Below, one piece after another: positions 1-11,415 of a stretch of 64,000 nt of DNA (its first letter is position 1; each line of letters starts with the position of its first letter). The position numbers and the translations under genes were made by a program. This DNA comes from Aureobasidium sp. EXF-3400. Lineage: Eukaryota > Ascomycota > Dothideomycetes > Dothideales > Saccotheciaceae. The stretch covers positions 1-64,000 of the forward strand of contig SWBL01000261.1 in NCBI GenBank assembly GCA_024195585.1, written 5' to 3'. Under the pieces are notes generated by a model. That model was not told where the DNA came from. It saw nothing but the letters and a program-made list of their open reading frames with translations, and did not search any database.

Positions 1-137
1 GGTATTTCCTTCTTAGCTACATCATCCCTTCGTCAAAAGTCCTTGCTGATTTTTTACGCCGCGATTGCCCAATGGAAAAAGAACCTCGAAACGAGAAAAC
101 CGAAGATGGATTGCTGTAATAACTTGATGGTCGTTGT

Positions 138-557
138 TTAAACCTCAGCAATCTCGCGCAGACGACGGATGGTCGAGCGGGTGGCAGCGGCAGCGGGAGT
201 GCTGTGAAGGGCTTTGTGTTAGTCGGGTTGTCCAGAGTATAGAGGCGTCGTCCTGGCGATCGAGAGGAGAGAAACGTACGAGACGGTGTAAGCGCCACCG
301 GCAACAGTCTTCTTGCAAGACTTGCAGTCCCAGATGCCGACCGAGTGTCTCTTGACAGTAACCTTGCCGCAGAAGGTGCAAGTGTAGCGGGCATGCTGGG
401 TCACTTCCATCTTCTTGACCTGTGGGAGGGGTTAAACACTGGCTCTCGACTGTCGCATTCATAGATCCTGGTCGAGACGCACCTGCTTTCTGAGGGAAGC
501 ACCATAGCGGGTACCGTACTTTCCGGTGATGCCGACCTTCTTAGTTCTCTTGGTCAT
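138..557 (-). CDS. RPL43: 60S ribosomal protein eL43 (L37a)
   Basis: Structural protein of the large ribosomal subunit. Three exons join in phase: 557-483, 419-280 and 201-138, giving 92 residues, the same length as yeast Rpl43. The product starts [15 protein letters not shown] and contains the zinc-ribbon pairs CTFC and CKSC, with the conserved GGAYTVSTPAAAA stretch near the end; the last exon encodes the [14 protein letters not shown] tail. Both introns have GT-AG ends. The start lies in a good context (CCAAAATGA). It is divergent from the reductase gene at 1033. Family assignment is essentially certain; exon edges are inferred from frame and splice signals. Confidence 0.96.
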
Positions 558-1032
558 TTTGGCGGTTGGTTTGAAGACTCGGGTGTTGACAAGAGGGAAG
601 TCCTGCTAAAAGTGATCACACGGAGATTCGACTGGTCAATTTCAGCAAAAGTGTGCCGGAGATTCACCGTGTCACCAGCGGAGCCAAGGGAGCTTTGCCG
701 ATCATGCCAAGCATTAAATGCATCACCAAAAGTGGTCCTTCGACGAACTCTTCACACGAAAGGAACATGCTGGAACTCGCTGTCTCGGTTTTGAATAATG
801 CTTTTTCCTTCATTTCCACATCCATGACTTGAGCATCGTAAATTTCTATCAAGAATCTCCTCCATCTGTTGTGAAGTGCAGTCAAGCGAAGCTGTCTACA
901 AAGTCCCGCACCCTCGACAAGTCGACGCTTGGGACCGGTCTCGCCTAATAACCCCTAGATAGATCAACTGTCTGATAATACAAGAAGCACTCTTCTCTGT
1001 ATCTGGGCGTCCAAGTTTGAATCTGCCACATC
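558..1032. promoter_or_regulatory. Divergent intergenic region between RPL43 and the reductase gene
   Basis: 475 bp between two start codons that face away from each other, so it must hold both promoters. I saw no exact TATA box and no exact Homol-D box (CAGTCACA) of the kind found at many fungal ribosomal protein genes. Short open frames here lack coding character. Confidence 0.5.
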
Positions 1033-2328
1033 ATGTCTTCTCGTCCTTATGAACTCATCGTCTTCGGTGCTACCGGTTTCACTGGAAAGTACGCCTGCGA
1101 GCACATCGTCTCGCATCTACCCACCGACCTCAAATGGGCCGTTGCTGGTCGCTCTGAGAGCAAACTCCAGAATCTCGTTCAAGAGCTCAAGTCCCTGAAT
1201 CCAGACCGTCTTGCTCCAGGTCATTGACGCCTAACCTAAGATCGCGATGGAAATAGCTGACGTTCTGCAGAAATCGTGACTTCTGGACTCGACAAGCAGA
1301 GCGTCAATGATCTGGTGAAGAAGACCACTGTCCTGATCAACACTGTCGGCCCTTACATGCTGTATGCTGAGCCCGTTGTCGAAGCTTGCGCCCGTAATGG
1401 CACTCATTATCTTGATGTCACTGGCGAGACTCCGTGGGTTCGCGAGATGATCAAGAAGTATCACGCTACAGCCAAGGCCAACAAAGCCATCATCATCCAT
1501 CAAATCGGTGTCGAATCTGCTCCGGCCGATCTGCTTTCGTGGTCGATGGTCAACCACGCTAGACGCACTCTTTCCGCTGGTGTTTCAGAACTGGTCTTCT
1601 CGGTCGCCGATCTGAAGGGCCAGCCCAGTGGTGGAACTCTTGCCACAGTGATTGGCTTGTTTGACAAGTACAGCATCTCTGAGACCACCGAGGCCATGAA
1701 GCCCTGGTCGCTCTGTCCAACTACTCCTCCTGGTAGTAGTCTCGAAGGTCCTACCCTGCTTCAGAGGCTCTTTGGTGTCCGTCAAGTTCGCGATCTCGGA
1801 ACCCTGTCCAGCAGTATCCAAGGTGCTACCGACGCTACCATCGTTCACAGAAGTTGGGGTTTGTTCGAAAACGGCAACTTTTATGGCCCCAAGTTCCGCT
1901 TCAGTCCTTACATGACTGTTCGCAATGTCTTCACTGGTGTTCTGGTACACTTCGCACTCGCTCTTGGCATGATTGCACTGATTCTGTCACCTGTACGCTC
2001 GCTGTTGAAGCGCTTCGTGTTCCAGCCTGGCGAGGGGCCCTCAAAGGAGTCATCTCGTCGCGACAGAATCGAGTACCGCGCCATTGCCACAGTCGATTCT
2101 GCTGACCCCAACGATCCTAAGCGTATCACTGGACGCATGGCTTGGGACGGTAGTCTGTACTACTTGACCGGTGTGTTCTTGGCAGAAGCAGCAATCACAA
2201 TCTTGAGAGACGAGACCCCGGCTGTTGGCATGGGAGGTGGCTCTTTGACTCCCGCAGCCCTGGGCGCACCCTTCCTTGAGCGTCTACAGAAGGCTGGACT
2301 GAGAACTGATGTCAAGGTCATGCCTTAA
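1033..2328 (+). CDS. Saccharopine dehydrogenase-like oxidoreductase (trans-acting enoyl reductase type)
   Basis: Two exons (1033-1219, 1271-2328), 414 residues. The N-terminus has a Rossmann dinucleotide-binding signature, IVFGATGFTGKYACEHI, followed by VAGRSESKL. The TVGPYMLYAEPVVEACA and GTHYLDVTGE motifs are typical of the saccharopine dehydrogenase-like family (human SCCPDH, fungal YNR-type homologues and mycobacterial trans-acting enoyl reductases). A hydrophobic stretch near residues 290-315 could dock on a membrane or lipid droplet, as reported for SCCPDH. The true lysine-pathway enzyme has a different architecture, so a lysine role is not implied. The substrate is unknown. The intron's last base plus AA restores Glu and keeps the frame. 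Confidence 0.9.
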
Positions 2329-2454
2329 TACTCGCTGACTCGAAGAACAGTATTACATGAGACAAGCAACCTAGATATGGCCACAATGTTGATGGACAGG
2401 TCATATTTCGTACAATCTTGAGAATTACATTACATCGTTTCTTCAAGACAACGA

Positions 2455-3447
2455 TTACCAAGCCAAAACTTGACCATCCCCCTTGTCCGCAATCCCAGGA
2501 TTGGCCCAGTAACGACCAGTTGTTCCAGAGATATCACCGAAGCCCAGCTTGACGGGAATCTTCGCACCCTCAACTAAAGTTTGAGTCAGCAAATCTCTCC
2601 ATCATGTGTAAAAAGGAACAGTTCTTACTGGGCTCCTTGGGTGGCTTGCCCATGATGCCTCCCATGTCGGTATCCACCCAACCTGGACAGCATGCATTGA
2701 TAATGAGGCCCGGGTTCTCACGCGCGAGTATGGCGGTAATGGCGTTCACACATGCTTTGCTGACACTGTAGCCTTGACCCTTGTCGCCGAAACCCGAGGC
2801 CAGCTCCTTCTTCTCCTTTACAGCTTGCTATAACACAATCAGCTACTATACATCAAGATTGCCAATCGAGATGGGTTGGAGCTCACCATATAGTCATCGG
2901 CGATCTTCTCGACATCTTCGTATGTTTCTGTGTTTCTGAAACGAGCTGCGTTGTGCTTGCTGTAAATCTTCAACTGCGAGCCTGTGGACGACATGTTGAC
3001 AATACGTCCTGTCTTCGAGAGCAGAGGGATGAAGGTCTTGCACATGTCGTAAGTTCCTCGATAGTTTACATCCAACATTTGTTTCACGCTCTCAGGTGTG
3101 TGCTCCGGGTAAGTGTTGACTCCAGCATTGTTGATGAGCACACTGATCTGGCCTTCTTCACGTTTGATGTCTTCGGCCAGCTGCTTGATGTCCTGGTCCT
3201 TGGTAACGTCTAGCTTAGGATACTTGATTGATCCTGAGCCAGCGCTCTTTAATCCAAGGTCGGCTCCTGCGCGAGATGCAGCGTACAACTTGACGTTCTG
3301 GTTGGTCTTCAAGATGAGTTCGCAAATGGCAAGACCAATGCCTCGATTCTGTTTTTGTCTCCATCAGAACGATAACCCTTTTCCAAATCAACCCCAGGAA
3401 CGACTGACCGCTCCAGTTACAATGACGACCATGTTCTCCTGTGACAT
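2455..3447 (-). CDS. Short-chain dehydrogenase/reductase (carbonyl reductase 1-like)
   Basis: Four exons (3447-3409, 3348-2887, 2827-2629, 2573-2455) give 272 residues, close to mammalian CBR1 (about 277). NADP-binding TGANRGIG straddles the first intron; LINNAGVN, the catalytic Ser in NMSSTGS and YSVSK (Tyr-x3-Lys) follow. The C-terminal ACCPGWVDTDMGG motif is characteristic of CBR1-like SDRs, which reduce quinones and xenobiotic carbonyls in the cytosol. The gene is divergent from the Ssu1-like transporter at 4047. The actual substrate cannot be read from sequence. Confidence 0.92.
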
Positions 3448-4046
3448 TGTTGTTTCTTCAGGCCAAGATAGTCAAAAGATCCAAAGTTGGGATAGACCGC
3501 GGAGAACTAAGAAGTAATAAACAAGTTCACAGCATCATGCCTCTGCACTGCAGTGGTCGGAGATATTTAATGCATTCGAACATCCAGACCCCCTCTAAAT
3601 CATGCGTCATCGATCGCGGTTCCATCCGAAGGCAATTCCTTAACACAACGTTTTCTTGTGAGTATTGCGCCATGCAGAGGAATAAGCTATATCTTTGAGC
3701 CTCAACATCAAACAACAGCCCTAACCAACCAATGTATGCAACTGCGACATGGTGTAGAACATGGACCTCGAGGTTCCTGGCCTGCGATCCACCGTTCCTG
3801 TGGCTGGTGAGATCTGTGGTCCTTCTGGGGTGCAGCCGTTGATCCGCGGCACCGCACGGAGTGTCGACAGAAAGCATCATCGCACTTTTTGACTACGTCA
3901 ATTCGATGGAGATGCCATCACCGGTACTTGAAACAAACCGCTTGTACAAAAATGTGGCTGTTATATAGATGGCCTTGGTGTTGCTTGTCTCCACTTTGCG
4001 ACACCGTCAGCCTCATCACTCAAACATCTAGCCCTACTTTTACGGC
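3448..4046. promoter_or_regulatory. Divergent intergenic region, SDR / Ssu1-like transporter
   Basis: 599 bp between divergent start codons. It should hold both promoters. I see no convincing coding segment, repeat or RNA gene. Confidence 0.4.
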
Positions 4047-5384
4047 ATGCCTGTCAAAGACAACCTCAAAGGATGGCATTGGAGGGAGAGAATCGCCAAT
4101 TTCGAGCCATCATGGTTCACCATCGTCATGTCCACTGGTGTCTTGCAGCAATGCTTTGTTAACTTTCCTTATCCAATCCCTGGAGCAGACCGATGGCTCC
4201 GCGACATTGGCTTCTGTCTATGGATTCTGGAGATCGTACTGTTCGGCTTCTTTACTGGAATGCTCGCATGGCGTTACATCACACATCCTGTGCTGTTGAA
4301 GAAGAATATGATGGAGTTTCCGACGAGTTCGTTCCTAGGAGCTATTCCGATTTCTTTCAACACTATCATTCAAGGCATCATATCGTACTATGATTACCGG
4401 ACTTCTGCCCGATGGGCGACATTCGCTCTATACTGGGTTGCACTTGTCATGTCTCTGGGCATATCGTTCGGTCTTGTCATCTACCAGATGAGCCATGCGA
4501 AACCTCAGAAGTTGTCCGATGTGGCCGGAGTCTGGGTCATGACGACTGTACCTCTATTTGTGACGGCAACGACTGCTAGTTCTATTGTACCTTTTGTGTA
4601 TATGGAGAGTACGAAATGCGCCATCGCCTTGCTCGTTACAGGTTTCATGGCGTGGTCTTTTGCCATTGCGGAAGTTACAATGATCATCACGATATACTTC
4701 TTCCGTTTGATCGCAGACAAGACACCAGCGGCGCCTATGATGGTCGGATCCTACCTTCCTGTGGCAGCGCTCAGTCAAGGAGGATATGCCATCCAAAGAT
4801 TCAGCATTTTCCTGGCCACATACATTAAGAACGGTTATGCACCCACGCAGGTGAACCCACCACCGCTTTCTCATGCTACACTTCTAGCGACGTCCGAGGT
4901 GATTCACTGGATGGGCATTATCCTGCATCTCTTCCTCATAGCTCATGCGACATTCTGGATTGTGCAGGGTACAACGAGCATGCTCATGTCGCTGCCAAAA
5001 CTGCAGTTCAACATCGCATACTGGAGTGCAGTGTTCCCAATCGCGTCGTACGCAAATGCATGGTGTTTCCTTTCTCGCGACCTACGCGATGATGGTATGA
5101 GAGGTTGGGCAGCGACAATGGTCATGCTTGCGACAATCCTGTGGCTCTTCTGTGCTCTGGAAACACTTTACAGAGGATTCTGGCTGGGTAGTTTGTTCTC
5201 GGCTCCTGGACTCGAGGACTGGCTGGGTGATGGAGAGCAAGAGCAGGACGAGAAGAGCAGAGGTGGAAGAAAGGACGCATGGAACGGGAGTTATACTATG
5301 CCTCCACCAGGTTCGCAGGACGAAGAGAGTGGTCAGGCTAATGGCCATCAAAGCAACGAAGGCGATTCAAGGAGGAGAAATTGA
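4047..5384 (+). CDS. TDT-family membrane transporter, Ssu1-like sulfite efflux pump or Mae1-like dicarboxylate carrier
   Basis: Single exon, 445 residues. About ten hydrophobic segments follow a short cytosolic N-terminus containing the family signature FEPSWFTIVMSTG, seen in tellurite-resistance/dicarboxylate transporter proteins such as Ssu1 and Mae1. The C-terminal 60 residues are hydrophilic, rich in Glu, Lys and Ser, and probably cytosolic. In fungi this subfamily more often resembles Ssu1 (plasma-membrane sulfite export) than Mae1 (malate uptake); I favour Ssu1-like but cannot separate them by eye. No intron is needed to keep the frame open. Confidence 0.88.
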   Translation: MPVKDNLKGWHWRERIANFEPSWFTIVMSTGVLQQCFVNFPYPIPGADRWLRDIGFCLWILEIVLFGFFTGMLAWRYITHPVLLKKNMMEFPTSSFLGAIPISFNTIIQGIISYYDYRTSARWATFALYWVALVMSLGISFGLVIYQMSHAKPQKLSDVAGVWVMTTVPLFVTATTASSIVPFVYMESTKCAIALLVTGFMAWSFAIAEVTMIITIYFFRLIADKTPAAPMMVGSYLPVAALSQGGYAIQRFSIFLATYIKNGYAPTQVNPPPLSHATLLATSEVIHWMGIILHLFLIAHATFWIVQGTTSMLMSLPKLQFNIAYWSAVFPIASYANAWCFLSRDLRDDGMRGWAATMVMLATILWLFCALETLYRGFWLGSLFSAPGLEDWLGDGEQEQDEKSRGGRKDAWNGSYTMPPPGSQDEESGQANGHQSNEGDSRRRN

Positions 5385-5645
5385 GTCTCGACCAGTCAAA
5401 GAACTGTAATATAGTTGTACTGTTAGGCATGGGCTGGCGTAATTAATATTGAACATAGCGAATAACGAATATAATGTATTTATAACGTCGAACAAATGTT
5501 GCGTAGAAGATGAGGTGAACAAGTTGATGTGGTGTCGGTGTTGACTTGTCGAAGATGAAACGCGTCATTGCTTTGGACTTGTGCTTGAGCTTCGAGGGGC
5601 AGTCCACCGCCATCTCTCTCCAACACATTTCACACAACAAACACA

Positions 5646-6721
5646 ATGCAGTCAGGAATATCAGGTGCGTGTCTGCTTATCTCTATAGACTAGCTGTAAG
5701 GCTAACGAGTCATTCCACAGCATCGCAAGAATTGCATGATGCATTCAACAAGCTCGTGTCCTCGTCGTCACAACGAGGCCTCCTGGCAACCATAAAGAAC
5801 GAAACCCTCGTACCCCTCGAGACCCTACAAGCCAACCAAGACTTCCGCAGCGATCTGTCCGGTCTCTCGCAACACCTCAGCAAAGACGAAGCGAGATATA
5901 TTTTGCTCAAGCAAGATGGCTCGGCAGCCGACGGGTACATCGCCGTAACATACGTCCCCGATACCGCCAATGTGCGCCAGAAGATGTTGTTCGCGTCCAC
6001 TCGCTTGACTCTGGTGCGTGAATTGGGAGTTGAGCGTTTCCGTGAGACTGTCTTTTGCACCACTGCCGCAGAGCTCACTCCCGAGGGCTGGGATCGTCAT
6101 GAGAAGCACAACCGTCTGGATGCACCTTTGACCGAGGAAGAGGCTGGTTTGAAGCATATCAAGGATACCGAGGCGTTGGAGAGCGGAGGTACTGGTGGCA
6201 GAAGTTTGCCTAGTGCAGGCATTGCCCTCAATCTGGGCGACGAGGTCACAAACGCCCTCGAGAGCCTCAAGGACTCTCGTGAGGGCTCTTTGGTCATGAT
6301 CGTAAGTTGCCAATACCAAGCGCTTTATGCCGAGAGTGACTGACAGCTTTAACAGAAAATCGACGTTCCTACCGAAACACTACATCTTGATGCCTCGAAG
6401 CAGGACGTCCAGCCTGCCAACCTCAGCTCCGAAATCAGCTCGTCTGAACCTCGCTACTCCTTCTACAACTACCCTGGTCAGCAGGGCGTTGTTTTCCTGT
6501 ACAGCTGCCCTGGCAAGAGCAAGATCAAGGAGCGCATGGTCTACGCTTCGTCGCGCTCGCAGCTCGTCACTCTGGCATCTAATATCGGCCTGAACATCAC
6601 AAAGAGACTCGAAGCCAGCGAGCCTGACGAGTGGTCAGCGAGCACTTTGGCCTCGGAGTTCCAAGAGCAGAAGGTGGAAAGCAAAACCTTTGCAAGACCC
6701 AAGAGACCTGGAAGAAGGTAG
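5646..6721 (+). CDS. TWF1: Twinfilin, actin-monomer-binding ADF-H protein
   Basis: Three exons (5646-5664, 5721-6301, 6356-6721), 321 residues, matching the family length of 320-350. It has two ADF-homology modules: the first around residues 5-135 (SASQELHDAFNKL, then YIAVTYVPDTANVRQKMLFASTR) and the second around 175-300 (YSFYNYPGQQGVVFLYSCP, then KERMVYASSRSQLV). The basic tail KTFARPKRPGRR fits the capping-protein/phosphoinositide binding tail. Twinfilin sequesters ADP-actin monomers and caps barbed ends at cortical actin patches. The first exon encodes only six full codons, so an ORF search alone picks the wrong start. Confidence 0.93.
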
Positions 6722-6881
6722 ACGCTTTGCATATAATTCTCCATTGCCTGAGACGAACCATGGCGCTCTCCTAATCATATCGTTCAACATCACTGATCCC
6801 ACCAGAAGGAAGAAAGCAGAGGCGTGTGAACCGAACCATTGTTGCAGCGGTAGGTGATTTCAATTCTCAGTATTATCTCTC

Positions 6882-7912
6882 TTACTCTTCATAACTGCCA
6901 CCTGGTTGCATATCCCTTCCTCTTTCCATGATCTCTTTCAAGTACTCGTATACCGCAAACGTGACAGCCTGACCAGGAGCAACACGCATGACACGTGGTG
7001 TAATGCCCATCCAGAAAGCTCTAATACCTTCCTGCTTCCACATCTGACTGCCAATCGTCACAATCCTCCCAAGAGCCGTCTCACCAGCTTGCGCAGGGTT
7101 TCTCTGCAACCTAGTCTTGATAGTATCAATCGGCGCATTGCTAAACGGACCCACAGCACCAGAAATCAAACCAATAAACGCAGTCTGCCAACCAGGCAAC
7201 CCAGCCTCGGGATGTCCGGATCTTTCTTGCAACCAAGATTTAAGCTCAGTGTAAGCGGTAAAGTTGGCAGCTTGGTTTGTTCCCTGTCTGAGTGCCGTGA
7301 GCGAGACTCCCCTGTACAGAGCACCCACTCCCTCTTCCTTGACAACAGTGTACAATGCATGTGCTGCGTTGCGGTATTTGGGCACGTCCAATGGGTCAGC
7401 CATACTGTGATGTTGGGCTTGCAATCTGATCTTGACGACCTCCATTGGTGTGACTACAGCAACGGCTTCTGTGACTCCTGCGAGTAGGCCAGCCATAAAA
7501 GTGGCTTTGGAGGATATCTCGCCGGATTCGGAAGCGAGGGCTTGCTTGTACCATTCGTAGGAAGTAAATCGGATGGCCATTTTAGGTACGATACCGGTGA
7601 GGACGGCACCGAGGCCTTTGTAGAGGGCGAGTGGGGTTTCGCGTTTTACAATCGAGACTCCGGTTTGGATGAAGCCGCGACGAGAGCCCTGTTTCCTGTA
7701 TTAGAAAGGGATACTTTATGGGTAAACGGATGGTTGGAGGAAGAACTTACACCACGCTGTGAGCGTTTTGAGAGTTGCATGCGCACTTTTATCGTGTCGA
7801 GGGGGTGGCAGGCTAGAGCTTCCATCATGCCTGCTCCTCCGCCGGCGACGAGGTTTGTTGCTGCAGAGGCTGGTCTTTTGCCGCCTGGGCCTTTTGTCGA
7901 TTTTGCTGACAT
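6882..7912 (-). CDS. SFC1: Mitochondrial succinate/fumarate carrier
   Basis: Two exons (7912-7751, 7688-6882), 322 residues, the same length as yeast Sfc1/Acr1. Three mitochondrial-carrier repeats each carry the P-x-D/E-x-x-K-x-R-x-Q signature: PLDTIKVRMQ, PMEVVKIRLQ and PIDTIKTRLQ. The GGGAGMMEALACHPLDT start and GIVPKMAIRFTSYEWYK segment are diagnostic for the succinate-fumarate subfamily in the inner membrane, which moves succinate inward for fumarate and links the glyoxylate cycle to gluconeogenesis. The intron uses a consensus GTAAGT donor; the acceptor at 7689 is the only one I found that keeps frame. Confidence 0.94.
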
Positions 7913-8988
7913 GGTTGTTTGCTTATTTCCTCTGACTGTCTCTGAGGTTTGCAGAAGGAAGACAGTGATGTAGTGTCTTGGTTTCAGTAGCGAGGTCCGA
8001 GGATGTTTGTGCCTCCTATCGTACTCGCTCTTGATCGAGTCGTTTGCGTCTCGAAGAGCTGTATTTGTCGAGTCTGTTCAATCTGCCAGAAGTTCAATGT
8101 GTTCGAAGGTATATGCAGGCTTATGGTAAACTACCGAGTGACGAGGAAGAGGAGAACAACGAAAGTATCAAGAGACACAAAGAGGAGGACCTAACTTCTT
8201 ATTTGACCTCATCATGAGCCCAGTCGTTACTTTTTGAGTCATCAGACCCTTTTGTTTTATCGGTTACCTCTCGGAGAGCCCATGACAAGCAAAATGGACG
8301 AATGGATGCACCTCGGTATTGGTTCCTAAACTGCCCATTTGACATTTTGGAAAACTCTCCGTTTTGAGAGCTGCCGCATGAACGACTCTCTCTAGGTGTT
8401 CAATGCGAGACCTACTGTTTCTATATCACAATCTACGTTAATTCATCAGACCTCTCGTCCTTTTGCAATTGCACCAATTCAATCCCGACTGAACAATTAT
8501 CACCAGCATGACGTCGCGGCTCTGCTTCTGACATGTGCTTTCTCCTTCTCCGCAAAAGGCCGATCTGGGGAAGTGTGCTTGGCTCTTTTGCTTTGCACAC
8601 AACCGAGGCTTTTGTCCCTCTGGCCCGAGAAGCAAAAGAATTCCACATGCCAAACGGCTGTGACTCGGATGTTGAACAGAAAAGAAGCTTTTTGGAATGT
8701 TTCTTGCGTGCGAGTTGTCCGACTTGGGCCGCGGTATGTTCGAGGTAGCTCCGAGGTTTGCCGTGGTCATGGAATCCGTTACGAGGAAAGAGAGTTTGGG
8801 TTTGCAGATGATATGTATGGACAGGCAGGGTCACCTTTGATGGTCGGCTGAGGGAAAATGTATTTGCCGACAAGGAAATGATTAATGCCAGCGCAAGATT
8901 GTAGATGCCCGTGAACGGCAGAAGTCTTGTATCTGCTCAAGTTCTCTTCCTGACTCATAGCAGACTGTCGATAGAAGACAGCATCACT
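7913..8988. other. Intergenic region upstream of SFC1, downstream of MED22
   Basis: 1076 bp. It contains the SFC1 promoter and the MED22 3' end. Open frames on both strands around 8396-8873 overlap each other, show no third-position bias and match no family I know, so I do not call them. Confidence 0.4.
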
Positions 8989-9623
8989 TCAACCCTCGAT
9001 TTTCATAGCACTCTCCTGCTGTTCACCTCCAACAAGCACGGCAAGCATTTCAGCAACCTCCTTGGCATCCTCATCAATACGTCCTTGGATATCGTTCTTG
9101 TCCAGTGTCTTGAGTTGACCAAACAGCCATAGTTCCTGCATTTGGCGGGTGAGGGTCAAGATGTCTTCGCTCGTGCGTATCTGAGAGGTCCGTCAGGATG
9201 ATGTTGCAGGTGATGTCGATCAACAGACAAAATGGACAATGGCCAAGAGGGAGAAAGACCAGAACAGAAAAGGAAAGAAATGTAGGAGATAAAAGAAAAA
9301 CTCACCAAAGCAGCAGTCTCAATCTGCGTCTGATATTGGCTCAAAGCCGTACTGTTGCGATCATTTTTGTCAATCTGTGTGTTTGAACACGCTCGTTAGC
9401 TCCTCAATCTCAAATGGCAATCCAACTCTGCATCATGGAAGGCTTTTTGGTCGTTCAATCGCTCACCTGTGCTTGTTCAAGTAGCTTCTCGAATCTGTTG
9501 AATAAGCTGTTGCGGAGTTGATCGATGCGCGCTATCCTCGTGTGAGTCCTGATGCATTCTTGTTTGGTGTGGGCAGGTCTTACCCAGCAGCGCGGGTGTG
9601 TTGCGCGGGATGTTATTATCCAT
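8989..9623 (-). CDS. MED22: Mediator of RNA polymerase II transcription subunit 22 (Srb6)
   Basis: Four small exons (9623-9584, 9531-9467, 9374-9306, 9180-8989) give 121 residues. The product begins MDNNIPRNTPALLARIDQ, continues through a coiled helical region (LFNRFEKLLEQAQ, TALSQYQTQIETAAL), and ends with the hallmark LTRQMQELWLFGQLKTLD of fungal Med22. The protein is part of the Mediator head module in the nucleus, pairing with Med11. The first intron is 52 nt; only the acceptor GATAG keeps the frame, an earlier AG does not. The protein is scattered over four short exons and is invisible to a simple ORF scan. Confidence 0.87.
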
Positions 9624-10022
9624 GGCGATGTAGATTCTTTGCAATCAGTGGTCGAGACGTCACTGAAGAAAGAGCATATGTTATGTCATTGTTGATCGAA
9701 GGTTTCGTGGTTGTCAAGAGAAGAAATGCGGTGCACGCTCAACTTCGTGGTTTCGAAGAAGCGTGGAGAGACGACTTTCACGGCCCACCAAGTTCGACAA
9801 GCAATAATAAAATCACTTTGTAGCATAACAGGATCACATATACAGATGTTTTGTAAGAGAGGAGATAGAACTTCATTAGGTGCCTCAGAACAGACTAGCA
9901 ACTACTAAAAGCTAACTATACTAAAGCAAGACTCCATACGGTAGCTCGTCGTAACCAATAGTGGACGATCATGACCCGATAATTGTGATCCGTAACAGTT
10001 CTGGTAGAGTCGCGAGAACTGC
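9624..10022. other. Intergenic region MED22 upstream / eIF5 downstream
   Basis: 399 bp. Holds the MED22 promoter and the eIF5 3' region. Nothing else recognised. Confidence 0.4.
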
Positions 10023-11415
10023 TTACTCCTCGTCAGAAGACTCCTCCTCATCGTCCTCGTCACTCTCAGCAGTCTCGAGCCACTCGATGAACTTCTCGGC
10101 GCTCTTGCGAACCTTCTTGCTGGTGGGCAGGTCGACGTACTTCTTGCTGGCCTTGGAGCCCCAAGCCTTGAGAGTCTCCTCGGAAACGAGGTCGTTCTGG
10201 TAGTACTGAAGCAGGATGGCAGAGACCTGAGGGATAAGGTCAGGCTTCTCCATACCGACGAAGCGCTCGAAACCACCGAGGAAAGCCTTCTCGTGCTTTT
10301 CGGAAGAGATCATACGCTTGAGCATGCTGCTGCGGGCCTCGACCTGCTTGACGATGTTCTCGTCGAAGATAGTCTGAGCAAGAACTGCGACAGTCTTGTG
10401 CTTGGACTCGATACCGAGCTCCTTGGCCTTGAGGTAGACCTCGACATCGTCAAGCTTGGAGACACCGCCCTTGGCTTCACCCTCAGAGAGGATCCACTTG
10501 CCGAACTGGTCGTAAGGGTTGCCCTCACCGTCCTCGTCCTCGGCACCCTCAATGACAAGAGCACGCTTGAGATCGGCAGGCAAATCTCTGGCACGAGCCT
10601 TGATGGCTTCCTCGGACATGTCAATTTCCCATTCAACCTCCTTCTCCTCCTCGGGCTCGTCGAGCTCCTGGGCCTCAGCGTTAATGCGGCGAGTGAGCTC
10701 ATCATCGCTGCCAGCATCGAGGGCGAGATCACCGTCATCGTCGTCCTGGTCAGAGCTGCCGTTGGGGCTACCATTGCCATCCTCGTTGACAGCAGTACCG
10801 TTGCGCTCGGCCTCCTTTCTAGCTCTGCGCTCAGCCTTCTTGGTGGACTTGTCCTTCTTGCCCTTGGCGGGGAGCTGCTTCAAGATGAAGGAAGACAGCT
10901 TCTGGCGAGGATCGGCCTCGGTGATGGTACCGCAAGCCTTGCAGTCCATGAGAATGCGCTGGTCCTTGATGCTAATAACAGTTTCGGGATTCTTGCAACT
11001 TCTGCAGAGGACGAACTTGTTGATGAAGCCGTCGAGGTAGTCCTGCAGTTTGGAAGCCTCGTGGGCTCCGTTGATGATCCAGCGGTCATCCTTGGGGTCG
11101 TTGGTGGTCTGGGCACCGAGTTCGAAACCGAAGTACTTGATGACGTCTAGATATTGTTAGCCTTTGGCAGATTCGATCTGGGTTGGTGCTGACTCACAAG
11201 TAGGAGGGCGCGCAAGCTGCTGAGCGACGTTGCTCAGGTTGACGACGACGGTCTTGATACCGTTACCCTTGCCTTCAATCTTGGACTGAAGACGCTCCAT
11301 CTTGTAACGGTAGAAGGGATCGCTGATGTCCTGCAGATGGTGTTAACACTATGCGAGTGGTGGGCTGGCAAAGGGGCGTACGTACGCGACGGATGTTGAC
11401 AGAACCTCCAGCCAT
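10023..11415 (-). CDS. TIF5: Translation initiation factor eIF5 (GTPase-activating protein for eIF2)
   Basis: Three exons (11415-11386, 11330-11198, 11146-10023) give 428 residues. Residues 1-130 form the eIF2beta-like GAP domain: NIRR, then [23 protein letters not shown], and a C4 zinc finger CRSC...CKAC. The first Arg after the initiator region (Arg in [10 protein letters not shown]) aligns with the GAP arginine known in yeast eIF5. A Lys-rich linker ([19 protein letters not shown]) and an acidic stretch follow. The C-terminal 170 residues are a W2/HEAT domain ending in acidic and aromatic boxes ([20 protein letters not shown]) that bind eIF2beta and eIF3. Acts in the cytosolic 48S complex at start-codon recognition. 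Confidence 0.96.

Noticed and set aside
8396..8873. Frames on both strands between SFC1 and MED22
   Set aside because: Mutually overlapping and without protein-like composition.
10293..11150. Long antisense frame across eIF5
   Set aside because: Leu/Val/Ala-rich low-complexity translation caused by codon bias of the sense strand; the sense gene is certain.
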